From NCBI GenBank assembly GCA_934045905.1, contig OW203769.1:16461705-16525704 (forward strand): a DNA stretch of 64,000 nt. Direction: 5' to 3'. The stretch is from Leuctra nigra. Its lineage: Eukaryota > Arthropoda > Insecta > Plecoptera > Leuctridae. A program made the translations under genes and the position numbers. The notes beneath the pieces are model-generated. The model saw nothing but the letters and a program-made list of their open reading frames with translations, made no database searches and was not told the DNA's origin. This document shows, in pieces, positions 41,595-53,789 of this stretch (positions are counted from its first letter, which is position 1; each line of letters starts with the position of its first letter).

Positions 41595-41901
41595 AATAAA
41601 TGTACCTATTCTTAAACCTCTTCGACCAATTTTTGGATATTTTGTAATTTATAATTCCCCAAAATAGCTATACACTGTGATTCAAAATTGCATCTAAATG
41701 AATGACCTTGATCCAAAATTTTCTCGGGGGCTGCGCCCCCGAACCCCCTGTTTCCACTGTGATTTTTCGAAATATTAATAATGTCCGGCCCCCCCCCCCG
41801 AAATTTTATCCTGGATATGCCCTTAGTTGTATAGATCAAGGTGTATAGATGTCGTGTGTAGTATTTGCAGGTTAGTGCAGCCTGCATTGCCGATTATGAA
41901 C

Positions 41902-42243
41902 TTATTTCAGATTTATCAAAAACAATATCCTTACCAGAGTAAAAGAAGTTATTTGTTGAAATGTTCCCCACACACTAACATGCATGTGGAAACCCTCTTC
42001 CCAATCTTCAAAGCAGATTGCAGATGATTGTTTCTCCCGCACAGCGTCCTTCGGGAATAAATGAGAGGAGAGTCCATCTGCAGCTGTTGATTCTTTGTTT
42101 GAACATTGAGGAACACTACAGTATCGATTTGCTGCTTTTGGTTTGCTTTTAATTGGTAAATTCATTGGTTGAACATCCATTGATAGAAACAAATGAAAAA
42201 CAAATGACTTTCCACTGCCTAGGCTTGTTGGCGAAGCAGCCAC
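41902..42243 (-). pseudogene. Degenerate THAP-domain-like fragment
   Basis: The reverse strand reads RYCSVPQCSNKESTAADGLS and SHLFPKDAVREKQ, like the first half of a THAP zinc finger. AICFEDWEEGF then stands close behind, like the CxEHF part but with Trp for His and the middle lost. It could be the remains of a P-element-like transposase or of a THAP gene. A GC-rich reverse-strand frame at 42325-42657 with EIQQTRDVVANEDVGLRG may be connected. Confidence 0.4.
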
Positions 42244-42714
42244 CAGATGTCGACTCCTTTGATTTTAAACGCGAATTGAATTCTAGCAAGATCGGTCTCT
42301 TAGTTTCACCGGAAATGTTGATTTTTAGTTTAGACTCCGCTTTACTGCTTGATCATCTGAACCAAATCCTTGCTTATCCTCAGCGAGTCCTATGAAAAGG
42401 GTGGACATTGAATTAAGGTCGTGTACATGTTCTTCCTGATTGGTTGGAAGTGACGCAGTGCGACGAACTCTCCGCCACGGCCCTCTTAATCCCACATCTT
42501 CATTAGCAACGACGTCACGTGTCTGTTGGATCTCAGTGCTTTGCGAGGAGGTGAGATTACAGGAGGCTGTGATGAGAGCAGCGGCGAACTGGCCACGACA
42601 TACACGCAGGCAGGGGGGCGGTGAACTCAGTCTGTTGTACCCACAAAAGAAAGCCAAAGAATCAACATTACTATTATGGCACTTTCTTGTTTGTTCATTT
42701 TAATTTCTTTTTTG

Positions 42715-43376
42715 TCAACTATGTCCATGTCACATTGTTCAACCAATCGAGCTGAAATTTTGCACACACACAAATGTCATAAGAGCGAGTCACAGGTAAA
42801 GATTTTTATCAAAATCTTTTGATGAAATTATTAATGGAACTGTTTGACCAATCAAATTTAAATTTCCCTAGGTAATTGGAAGGAAGTTTACAGGAGCGTT
42901 TGTTAATTTTTATACAAATCGACAAAGAAATTCAAGAGTTATTCGCATTGTATTAACAAGATTGTTTTGAAAAAATTTTTAAGGGTACAGGGAAAGAACG
43001 CTATAAGTCACATTCGGATGAAACTGAGATAAACGAGTTTTATGTTGAAACTTGTATCTTTCTTCCATATAAATCGATATTTTAATTACCTTTTTCAAGA
43101 CTTTGTGGAAATATTTTCTAAAAATCGAGGCGAGAGGATTCTGAAAGCTCATAAAAATCACTGCAAGATTACATCTTAAACTGATATTGGTTTCTTCAAA
43201 AAATTTACTTATAGCGTTCTTTCCATGTACCCTTAATTTGAAAATTGTCTTCAAAGAATTATCACTGCTCCTTTGATAAGATTATCTTTATAGCTGTCTC
43301 CAAGGTCCATTATTTAGCATCAGCTTCACACGCATATTATTTCACACGCAATAGATGCTCGCTTATCAACGCGTCA
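42715..43376 (-). mobile_element. GAGCGAGC/GCTCGCTC element copy, interrupted by a TTAA MITE
   Basis: It has the aaccaatcgagctgaaattt marker at the left and atgctcgcttatcaacgcgt at the right. The 250-bp MITE at 42983-43232 sits inside, giving a relative order of insertion. Confidence 0.6.
42983..43232. mobile_element. MITE with GGGTACAGGG ends and TTAA duplication
   Basis: gggtacagggaaagaacgct... and ...agcgttctttccatgtaccc are inverted repeats, flanked on both sides by TTAA (42979-42982, 43233-43236). 250 bp, non-coding. TTAA duplications are typical of piggyBac-group elements. Relatives are at 45468-45697 and 54355-54591. Confidence 0.8.
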
Positions 43377-43428
43377 CACTGTCACGTGACTTGGAACGCC
43401 ACTGCCAAGTCTGTCACGTGATGCACAG

Positions 43429-43540
43429 ATTCACAGAGGGCGAAGAAAGAGTTAACACAACTTCGCAACAAGACTCTGGGGATTTGAACGAATTACTGTC
43501 CAGTTCCTCATCGATTGCTAGTGGACAAGTTTCACTCACA
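43429..43540 (+). CDS. Candidate orphan exon
   Basis: After gatgcacag the frame reads FTEGEERVNTTSQQDSGDLN then ELLSSSSSIASGQVSLT up to a perfect donor GTAAGT. Two of three frames are closed; this one is polar and Ser-rich. The acceptor has a weak pyrimidine tract and no partner exon was found. Confidence 0.33.
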
Positions 43541-43559
43541 GTAAGTTTGTCTTAACACA

Positions 43560-44640
43560 CTGTTAAACCTTTCTTTTAATCACTTGCTACGGGCTTCGTT
43601 ATAAACAGAGGTCCTATTGGTAGTTGGTCCGTGTTATTTTGGAGGTTACACAGTAATTTTTGTCCAATGCTTGAAGATAAATTCATAAATTTGCTTTATT
43701 TGATGATTCTCTACAAAATTGCCTACTTTTACTTACTAGTAAATAATTTAATATCTGTTTTTGTTAGCAAAGAGAAGCAAAATAATAAAGTGTGTCCTAC
43801 TATTCTATGGAATTGGAATAGTTTGATCTAGTTTCTTACAATTAAATAATCTTACTTAATTTGTATTATTTTATTTTTAGTTATCATTATTTTTTGTAAC
43901 TTATAATCAGTTAGAATTAACATTTAATAATTACTTACACTCTCGGCTCTATTACTGATTACTGTGTAACCACCGAGCGTAGTTCGGTTTATTCAAGCGC
44001 TAACCCTGAATCATGTTCATGAATGTGAAACAATAACAAAATTAAAAACTAAGATATTCTTCTAAGTCATCATCGATGAATTTCAATTTTTCTCCATCTT
44101 CTTTGGAATTAATCAAACTGTATTCAGACAGCCGCGCATTTTCTTCCAGCACTTGCCCCCCCCCCCCCCCCCCATGTAATTGTAACAATCAATCACTTAT
44201 CACGAAGTGGGAGGGGGGGGGGTCATCATCCCCGCATTAACGAGGGGTATTTGTGATTATTCATCTCTGAAAGGAATGTAGTTTTTAATTCGATCTGATT
44301 TTTGTTTTCTGCATGTTCATCTTGATGCTTAGGGATGCTGCAGTTTGTATCCAGAGATCAATAATCACCATTACATTACGCGCAGATCGTAACTGAAAGA
44401 ACAATAATACCAGCAATTTCATTATTCTCGACAAAATGACCTAAATCTGTAGGTATCAAAGTGAAGAAATCAAATGTATTACTTTTGTTTCGTTATTTCA
44501 AGAGAGTGGTTCTAAAACCCCTCTCCGTGATTTTAAAAGGGCCGGTCTTTCAATGACTTGCTTACTTTTAAACAGTCAATTAGGACTATATTGCCATGGC
44601 AACAACCAGTGACAATACTCGAATGACTGATTGAAACTTA
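43560..44640. other. Intergenic, poly-C and poly-G tracts only
   Basis: A 17-base C run near 44157-44173 is followed about 40 bases later by a G run near 44211-44221. Otherwise no structure was seen. Confidence 0.5.
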
Positions 44641-45050
44641 ACGTTTAAACTTAAGTCGGCTGGGTTGTGAGTTTGACCTTGAAGAGTTTTTTAATCGATT
44701 TTTATCAATATCTTTTACCAGTGTAATTGTTAACAAAATAAAGCTTTGTACGAGTATTCAGAACAGTTCAATGAAAGTTATTTCATAGCTTGTAATGGTT
44801 TATTAGATTTACTTTGTCCTACAGATGTTTAGTGTCCGAAAATTAGTAAAATTATGGCACTAAACATCTGTTGGACAAAATAAAACTAATAACTTATTCC
44901 AAACAATGAAATTATTTTCATTGAACTGTTCTGAATACTCGTACAAAGCCCTATTTTGTTACCAATTACATTGGTAAAATATATTGATAACAATCGATTA
45001 AAAAACTCTTCAAGGCCACGCTCACTACTCAGCCCTCTTAATGTTTAAAT
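44641..45050. repeat. 410-bp foldback (arms about 193 bp, loop 23 bp)
   Basis: 44641-44834 pairs with 44858-45050 (cttgaagagttttttaatcg with cgattaaaaaactcttcaag; cagaacagttcaatgaaa with tttcattgaactgttctg; gatgtttagtg with cactaaacatc). Arms are well conserved with small indels. The transcript would form one long hairpin. No flanking duplication is clear. Confidence 0.9.
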
Positions 45051-45467
45051 CCGACAAGCAAAAGTCTTCACCTGCCAAAAATAGATGCGGATTCTGATGA
45101 GATAAGAATGTAGGTTTCTTTGGAAAACTTCCATGGAGTCAGGATGATATGAAGGGATGTGTGTTGTGAGATATATGAGCCTGATGTCCTATTGAAATGA
45201 GAGATTCGTATTCACACATTTCAATGAAGTGAATGTATTTCTCTTGTGCTGTGGGATTGTTGTTCTCTTTTAAGTTTCTATTCTAAATATCTTATGAGGT
45301 CAACGCATTGATAACAGCTTAGCAGATCCGTCAAACTCCCTTCTTGATGCAAATCTCTTGCGATATATCGACATCTGATTGTTTCTAACTTGGCTTCGAT
45401 ACGTTGAGTCGATCTGTAGAATCATCATCCACATACACATCATCTACATATCCAGATACACCTGAAT

Positions 45468-45697
45468 GGTACAGGGGATTAACGCTATTTGTCAAATAAA
45501 AAAAAAGTTTCTGTGTAATCTTGCATTGATTTTTTTGAGCTTTCAGAATAAACCCTTGGTTTTTAGATAATTGGCCACAAAGTCTTTAAAAACGCTATTG
45601 AAATATCGATCTGGATGGATGATAGATAGTTTTAACATAAAACTTCGTTTAGCTCAGTTTCATTCGAATGTGACTTATAGCGTTCTTTGCCTGTACC
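45468..45697. mobile_element. GGTACAGG MITE copy
   Basis: Opposite orientation to 42983-43232: it begins ggtacagggg and ends cttatagcgttctttgcctgtacc. The shared inner tract includes tcattcgaatgtgactta. The two flanks read tgaat and attca. Confidence 0.65.
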
Positions 45698-45699
45698 AT

Positions 45700-48050
45700 T
45701 CACCTGGTTTAAGGTCATTCTAGCGAATAAATTAACCTCATATTTCTATCATGTTTTATAATGTTTTATGTTTTAGTGTTGTTTTACTCGCATTGAATTG
45801 GTCAATTCTGGAAGCCACCAAATAATGAAAAACGTCTCCAAAAATGTGTAAAATAATTGTTCCCACTTGCACTAATGGAGCAGCTATTCCATTCTATTAT
45901 TCTATTTTTGGAATAACTAAAATATAGGTATGTCACTGAAATTCTGAATATGTTTGTGTTTTATGGATTTCCTTCCCTTTTACCTCCCCCCCCCCCGCTC
46001 CCAACCCCTCGCCCAACTACTATAAGATATACAGTCAAACATCTACATTAAAACATTTAACATTTCATTTTCGCTACGTTTAAATTTAAAATTTAAAAAA
46101 AAAAAAACGTATAGCTTGTTCATCACATTGTTTCTAAATGGTTTTTGTATTTTGATCCCACTTCTTATTAATTCGAGTTTCTCCTATGATGTGACGGTGT
46201 TCGACATGTATCGGCCGGGCCGACGTGACGTCACAGCTCCTGGGGCTGCCGCTAGGAGAGCCAGCAGCGCTAGTGTTCCCGTCGCCTCCGATGTTCCAAG
46301 CCATTGGAGAAAACCGCGGGAAAAGAAACACTCTCAGTGGATGATGAAACTAGATACTTCGACGGTTCCAAAAGCCGCGGTCTTTTAGGGTGGGGGTAAT
46401 AACTATCACACTTTGGAGAATGTTCGGAATATTAGGGGATCGCAGAGGTAGAAGGCCCGAAGTACATTGCAATGATTCTTGAGGTGGTCGTCATGGTTCC
46501 TAAGAAACTTTCGTGGGCCCAATGCTGATGCTGTGTTTGGTCTTGCTGTTGTGGACCAAAAACAATGGTCTGCTGGTTTTATAGAACAAACAGATTCAAC
46601 TAGTCAACATAAAAAAATATTGAATATTAGTACATTATTAAAAAAATATTGAATTTTAAGAAATCAAGCGTAAAACATCAATAAATGGCTACAACTCTTA
46701 CAATTAAAATCCATAATTGAGCAAACATAATCTTATAAAAAATAGGAAACTAGTGATCTCAAAAATTTAAAAAAAAACACTTTAATGTTAATTAGTAATT
46801 AATTTATTATTTTTTGTTTTCTTCAAAATATAATTCCAATCACGACATTTTGAAACCAATCACTACATGAACGTTCATCAGATCATGGCCGTCCGCAGGA
46901 TTTCAGCCAGGGTGGGGGGGCAAGCCTAGGAAATCAATCTTCCACGGGTTAAGGGGGGTGTGGGGGCGCGCCCCCATCCTGCCCCGCGGGGAATTTTTTT
47001 GGATTTTTGACAATTTGAAACTAAATGAAACTATACGTAAAACACCACAAAAAATTATGTTTTCCTGACATACAGGAGGGTAAGCGCCCCCCCCCCCCCC
47101 CCCCCCCCCCCCCGTGGAGATTCATAACTAAGACCACCTCTGCTTTTATACATAATAATCCAACTTTCACAAAACCCCCATTACTCTTACATCTAATTTA
47201 CACGCAACTTCCCTCACCCCAGGGGATAAATGCAATGAATCCGCAAGAAATATCTTCACGTATGTATCTCTTTGATTTCGCAAAGATAGTGGTCTCGTAA
47301 GATATTCCAGCGCGACGCTATGTTTAACAGTTATTTCACTGCTGCTTTATGCAAACGACGCCGCTGCAATCGCAATCTTGGCGGGAATGTTGGAACAAGG
47401 CGAGTTAATATGAAACGTGTTCAAAGTTAAGGGATAATTATGACGTCACTATACAGGGTTTCTTGGAAGACGGTCACGTGGTGTAGAATTACAAGAGAAT
47501 TTCATTGAAGATGACGCAGGAAAGATTTCAGATTCAGATTCAATATCGTGGGTTTACTGCAGAAGTCACTAGATCAAGTGTTGTATCTAGCTCTGTTGTA
47601 ATTTGTACAAAATAAATTGGCTGCTGGTCAGGTTCCTTGACAATAAATCTTGTTATTATCAATGAAATATCAGAGCTCACCTACTAGAGTTAGATAATGC
47701 ATTAGCACAGTCTTCATGGGATGATGCCATCAAACCTATATCAGACAATAATTTTCTTTCGAGGTACCGTTTATTATTTGTTCGTGTGTACATACATCAG
47801 AAAATTTAATGATATATCATGGAGGTATAGTTTTTTTTGAGTTTTTGATGCAAAATAATCAATTTTGAAGCTATTTTGGCATCCATTTAAAAGAAATTTA
47901 AAATTTGAATTATAACTTCATGGATATATTAACACTAACAGTGAATATGCTCCACTTCGAATTAAATAATCAAAAAATTTTTACCCTAAAGAGGTTTCAC
48001 GACCCCAATTCCACACAGATCGGGAAAGACACTAGAAAAAATAATATCAA
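45700..48050. other. Intergenic, repeat pieces
   Basis: Holds the repeat at 46890-47120, a piece of the 28243-type SINE at 46443-46500, and a GC-rich patch at 46195-46320 without a supportable exon. Remainder featureless. Confidence 0.45.
46890..47120 (+). repeat. GCCCCGC-type repeat copy with 27-base C run
   Basis: ctgccccgcggggaattttt, tttgacaatttgaaact and gtaaaacaccacaaaaaatt are the same sequence as at 33135. The C run is 47087-47113. Confidence 0.65.
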
Positions 48051-48586
48051 TTAAGGTGCTGCAAGCGCTAGCGATTTTGCTGCCTTTTTGTAGACACTTT
48101 TTGCGATATGATTGGAGACGAAATGGGTAGACCAAATTATTTGAAATTTTAATCGTGATTAGATAAAATACTAACTTAGGGTTATCCCTTGGTACATTTT
48201 TAATTTTTTGTTACGTTAATTAGTAATAATAAGTGGATTTTTGGTGAAAAATAAGCTATTTTCTTGTCTCCATTGGTGCCGTATAAAATTAAATTTCAAA
48301 AATGTGCCAAGTGATTACCCTAAGTTTGTCTTTCATCTAATCATGATGAAACTTTGAGATCAATTGGTTAACGGGCTTGGTCTCCAATTGTATCGCAAAT
48401 TTCATAGTTTTGCGCGGTTTTGTTGAATAACCGGCGCCTAATTAACAAGACACGAAGCAAATAAAAAAGTGCTACTAATATACAATCAGACTGATCATGT
48501 GAACATCCTGTAAAAGTTACACTCACTTATGCAACAATTTTTCTCTCTCAATTTTCTAAAACGGCCGAGCGCTAGTATCACCTTAA
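48051..48586. mobile_element. TTAAGGTG...CACCTTAA MITE, 536 bp
   Basis: Ends ttaaggtgctgcaagcgct and agcgctagtatcaccttaa are inverted. Inner tracts (gattggagacgaaatgggta... and its complement near ggtctccaattg) also pair, so much of the element can fold back. A second copy is at about 62105-62633 and a truncated one at 23285-23455. Confidence 0.75.
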
Positions 48587-49302
48587 CTATCAACCTTACA
48601 TTTGACTCTAAATACATATGATAAAACCTTGCATTTTAAATAGTTAATATTTTCCCCCATCTACAAAGACATAGCTAAAATAATATTCGCACCCTGGCCA
48701 CTGCAAGGTCTATTGTTGACAGACACGCGAGCGTACGCATCTGTTATAAATTCACCCCCAGAGGGAGGCAATTTATCAGTCATTTAGAAGCCCCACACTT
48801 CAAACCCAACCCCACGCGTAGCAATGGATCTAGACAATACGCGGGCACAAAGTCAAATCCGCGGACAAAAGATAGGTTATTGTTTCCAAGTCAAGTTTGT
48901 TGCGTTTTAATCATGTTGTTGTTGGGGTTGGTTTGACCTTAACCCTAGGTTAATTGAAATGCTTTGGACTCAGGTAAAGCACAGACATTATCTCTAATTG
49001 CTGGTGGGATTAAGAAATCTGTTGCCGAATTGAATTGGACGGTGTATAAATAAAACCATGGATGCTTTGTTTTACTTCCGAAATTATAATTTTGTAGCTG
49101 CAAGTGAGGGGGTTACATGCAAAACCTAGCCGCATCTCCAAAAATTAATTTTTATTTTAGAAAAAGATACGTGATACAGTTTTTGAGCGATCGACTTCCT
49201 TTGCTTTTTTGGCACAGACCTCTGATTTTTTGTTTTTTTCTGTAACTGAGGCTATACGGGTTCAAAATAGCCAAATATTGTCATTCTTTAATATGAAATT
49301 AT

Positions 49303-49427
49303 TATATTATTATTATAGATTATTATTAGATTATTATTATAATTATTAGTGTAAGAGCCACTGAGGTGAAACCTCGCCGTATTGTTTGTATTGTTTGTAT
49401 TGTTTGTATTGTTTGTATTGTTTGTGT
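49303..49427. repeat. TTA-rich and TATTGTTTG tandem microsatellites
   Basis: Irregular attatt units at 49303-49350, then about five perfect tattgtttg units at 49381-49427 after a short unique stretch. The unique stretch and the following caataaaagacaaaataaat look like a LINE 3' end. Confidence 0.7.
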
Positions 49428-49948
49428 GTTTGTATCTTTGTGCATTCAATAAAAGACAAAATAAATATTTCATTTTATATTTGGGGTTTAAAATTGCGAA
49501 TGTTACACGAATATGAATTGGCTTTTGAAATTTAAAGAAACATGCAAGTTCCCAATTGTAGATCTCCTCCTGCCAGCTTTGCCGATTTCTGTTACTATAC
49601 TGCCCCCCCCCCCTCCCCCCTCACCCCATCATTCCACACACGAGGGATGCTTAAGCCCCAACACATTAATTCCTTCACACATTATTTTAATAACTTACAA
49701 CTACAGTTTAATAAAATCATCCCCTAAAAAGATGAGCTGAACTTAATCCTTGCTCATGTAGAAAATCCCTTGTATCAGAAACCTTCTTCAGTTAAGAGGA
49801 TTTATTGAGTGACGTCACTTTGTGTTTTTTGTTTATTTGATATTCCTTTCAGAGCGCTAGTTGTCTTATAGATGTGCTTGCGTATTTTGAAATGTATTAT
49901 AAATATCAAATATAGTTATAGTTAGTTATAGTCAAATATAGTATTAAT

Positions 49949-50668
49949 TAGGGATGGAGAAAATATCGATATATCGATATATATCGATATCAAAAAAATA
50001 TCGAAATATCGATACCTGAATATATTGAATATCGATATATTGAAATATCGATATATCGAAATATTGATATATTGAAATATTGAAATATTGAAATATCGAA
50101 GTATCAAAATATTGAAATTTCGATATATTGAAATATTGAAATTTTGAAATATTGAAATATCGAAATATCGAAATATCGATATATCGAAGCTTTACTGTAT
50201 GATACAACTATATTCTTAATTGAAGTTTATACCAACTATGGCAAAATAATTCATATTTGCAGTGCAGCGTTTATCAGATTTTAGGACAATTTCTCAGATT
50301 ATTTACATTTCTTTCTTATCTGGCCGGTGACCCTATATTTTGGAACGGCTGTGTTATTTCTATTTAAATTTTCTTTTGAATTTCCTATCAGTTTTAGGAG
50401 CAAATTAAGGCACTTATGCGATATATTAATATTTCCATACCTCCATCGAAATATAACATTGTCATATATCAATATTTCGATATTTCAATATATCGATATT
50501 TCAATATTTCTATATTTCTATATTTCTATATTTCAATATTTCAATATATCGATATTTCGATATTTCAATATTTCAATATATCGATATTTCAAAAATCGAT
50601 ACTTCAATATATCGATACATAAATGATATCGATAGTCGATATCAAAATCCAGATTCGCTCCATCCCTA
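49949..50668. mobile_element. hAT-type MITE with ATATCGAT-rich inverted arms
   Basis: Ends TAGGGATGGAG and CTCCATCCCTA are perfect inverted repeats, with the 8-bp direct repeat GTATTAAT at 49941-49948 and 50669-50676. The outer roughly 230 bp on the left and 200 bp on the right are degenerate repeats of tatcgatatttcaatat-type units in opposite orientation, able to fold on each other. The core of about 250 bp is unique. Apparent Ile/Phe/Tyr/Ser-rich ORFs across it arise from the repeat. Confidence 0.93.
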
Positions 50669-50679
50669 GTATTAATACG

Positions 50680-52000
50680 GCATTACCTAGGTATACCTAT
50701 TTTATTGATACAAATTAATTTTTACAATTCTTTGCGAATTATTTGGGACGACATTGTCTTAGTATTTATTTCGATCGAATCCGCAGCCATCCTGGTGTCA
50801 AATGCTGTGTATATAAGTTGATCTAGTTCCCCCTCAATCGATTTGCACGCCTCTTGGGGGGCCAGCCAGCTTGCTATGCCCTATTGACATAATCAAATCG
50901 AGTGGCATCTTATGACAGAGGGAGCCCTTAACACTATAGCAGTTGTCTTATAGTACAGCATCATTCTGTGTTCCAGAGCAACGTATCTCGTTGTTATCTA
51001 TTGGGACGGTCGCTCCACTCAGCCAAGTCGTAAGGAGCACACTCTCACACAACACACAGCTTAAAGGCCTAACTAAAAGGCATTTAAGAGCTGACCACAC
51101 ACTTTTACACCAAGCAGCAATGTGGCATTTTCAGCCTTTACTGGATTCTAAATATATGGAAAATCTCATTGTTGCAAAATACCTTCATGAGGATGGCCCG
51201 TTCTTTCAAATGTACCAAATTTGGGAACAATTATGCTGTTTTCGAGCTAGCTGGTCGTGAAGTTCTTTTTTTACCCTCAGCACAAACAAGAAGTCCCATG
51301 GCACACATTTGCATGCATTTCCACGGCCCCGAAGTCTAATCATGGAATCATCATCATGGCAATTCGCGTTTTCGAGCAAAGCGGGCACACTCTGGTGTGA
51401 GAAAGTATAAGTGCTATATCAGAATCGTTTTCTTATCGTCCGTCTTTTGTTATTGATGTTATCAATATAATTTTGATCAGAAATGCAGTATTTATTATCT
51501 TCGGAAATGAACCACAATTAAGGTAAGGAATCTGGTGGAAATGATAAAATGAAGTAATAACAAAGTAATAACGTAAACAACACAACTCACAAGTTATTAC
51601 ACCTTCACTGACATTTCGATTCCGCCATGACGCCAAACAACGTAAACAAACCAATGCGCGTTACTGCGCAGTGTCATGGTGGTTATATAGCGGCCTGGAA
51701 AGTGCTGCCATCTGGTCAGCCCGAAAACGCGAAGAATGTATGTAAAATAGCTTCCACCGCAAACATCCGTTTAGGTACCTATCTAAAACCAGGGTTTCAA
51801 GAAAATCAACGGTTTAAATGTGTTTCATGTCAAAAGTCGATCCAACTTGATCGGAGACAAAAAATCTATTTTCAATTTTGAGCCAATCGGAAGACATTGC
51901 TTAAAAACTATGCACGTGTTATTTATACGGCAATCTCATCTAACGTCATAACTGACCAAAATCTAACTGGGGGACAGATGCTTTCAGTAAGTATTATACA
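50680..52000. other. Intergenic, no supportable gene
   Basis: An open stretch at 50943-51260 (LTKRHLRADHTLLHQAAMWH) could be a transposon-protein relic but shows no known motif. Nothing else was seen except a GAGCGAGC-family fragment near 51830-51910. Confidence 0.4.
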
Positions 52001-52010
52001 AAAAGAATGT

Positions 52011-52287
52011 TTTTTTTTGTCTGGGGCTAAACGTCGCACTGTTCTGCAGCGAGGCTAATGGCGACGGTAGATTGATTATGATGATGATTGGGAGATGACG
52101 GTGAAGAGAAGGTAAGGATGGAAGGTGTGAAGGAGACGGTATTGGCCTATTAGTAGGGTACCTTTCCAGCATTTGCCTGTCGACTGAGGGAAAACCATGA
52201 AAAAACCCCAGTCAGGATGGACGGCCACGGGAATCGAACCCGGGCCTCCGGAATACAAGTTCAGAGCGTTACCACTCAGCCAAGCAG
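52011..52287 (-). mobile_element. tRNA-derived SINE copy
   Basis: The reverse strand reads CTTGGCTGAGTGGTAACGCT (A-box) and GGGTTCGATTCCCGTGG (B-box), then the same body and end as the copy at 3459. This copy has the better conserved pol III boxes. Confidence 0.87.
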
Positions 52288-53789
52288 TTATTATAATATT
52301 TCTTTATATTACATCCTTATTTGACTAGATACCATTTTCTGTCTTTCTTTGCAATATCTTTCTTTCACATCTGTTTTTAAAATTTGACTGTTGAAATATT
52401 GCTTGTCCTCCAACAAAATAATCAAGATTTAGGTATGTTACCATAGCAATCAGGGTTACTATTGTATGCAGATTTGTGTAAGGAAAAAGCGTACAAAAAG
52501 CAGACATGTAGGTAAATGTGGATGTATTAATATAATACGAAAAGCGATTTTAATATCAACATCATTTGTACTGTCGAGTGAAAAATATCAGATCAGCAGC
52601 ATTAAATTCACCGCCTTTAAATCTCCATGTAATCCGATCAAAAGATACAAGTTTTCATTATACTTCCTCTAAAAAAGATGTGAAAATCTTGATAACAAAC
52701 GCGTCGGGACGTGAAATGTAAAAATGATCCGGCTTACGTTTCCGCTCTCTTGCGTTGCGCGCTCTGCGTTGCGCTTGCGACAGTGTTGTTCTTGCGACAT
52801 GTCTCGAGTCTGATCCGATTAGGCGAGGGGGTAAAAAACAATAACACTGTCTGTAGGAGATGTGACCACACATTATCATCTGCAGACCTCCCCTTTGTCG
52901 ACAGCCCCTAACTCACACCACATAGAGCGGGGTTTTTATATGATACGCGCTGATGTGTAGATAATAATCACTATGGACTGTCGATAGATAATATTAATAT
53001 TCGAATTAATTAATATTAGGTTGTTATAAAAATAAATTAAAAATGCTAAAAACTATAAGTCGTTTTTTTTTAGCCATAAAACCTAATATTTATAGTTTTT
53101 TTTTTTATTTATATGAATACATTATGTCAATACAAGCATAAAATGTCCTTAAATGTCAATTACTCTTGAAGTTCTTGACCAATTTGTCTGCCAAATTGTA
53201 AAAAACAAATGCCAAATCTTGGTCGCAAAAGGACAATGAAGAATAAATTTGAAGGTGATTGCTCATACGGATCCAGTCTTATTTTCAACCAATCACAGCA
53301 TCTCATTAAAAAAAACTATTCACGTGACTGCTCTTATGACATTCGTGTGTGTGCAAAATTCCAGATTGATTCGTTACGCTCGCTCAGTAATGTCTCACCT
53401 GATAGGTATCTGGAAAAATTCAGTAACATATTTCGAATGCATACATTTCATGTATTTTAATGATACAAAAAGTACGAACAAATCGACGCTGAAGTTTCGT
53501 CTCTCTCTACCTGCAGGTTTGCTATGCGAGCGGCTGTTTCATCACTGGGGTTCAAACTGGGGGCCCCTGTTCGTCACTTGACCGCTCGGACGTCTGTGCG
53601 ACTGATTGCTCGCCATGATTGTGTTAGAGTAAAGAGGTTGCGGCTCACGTGACTCACATAGCAATGACGTCACGTGCGACCAATCAGAGCGGTCAAGTGG
53701 GTCGGGTTCGACCAGGTTCTGTAGCAGCATTGCCATCCTCTTCCAATCATTCCTGGAGCAGTTCACTCTTTGTGAATATATGCCACGAC

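Larger units (their letters stand above)
39380..41825. mobile_element. hAT-type MITE of the same family, split by LINE insertions
   Basis: Left part 39380-39643 and right part about 41595-41825 together match 53790-54237. The outer flanks carry the 8-bp repeat GTTGTATA at 39372-39379 and 41826-41833, proving the two parts are one insertion. The break lies at caataaat; aataaat flanks the inserted material on both sides. A 35-base C run lies at 39428-39462. Confidence 0.92.

Noticed and set aside
46116..46388. Forward ORF of 90 codons with a hydrophobic start
   Set aside because: It joins AT-rich and GC-rich sequence, has no splice signals that fit and no recognised motif.
49922..50626. Ile/Phe/Tyr/Ser-rich ORFs on both strands
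   Set aside because: Products of the ATATCGAT repeat arms of the hAT MITE.
50943..51260. Forward ORF of 105 codons
   Set aside because: Possible transposon relic, but no diagnostic motif could be named.
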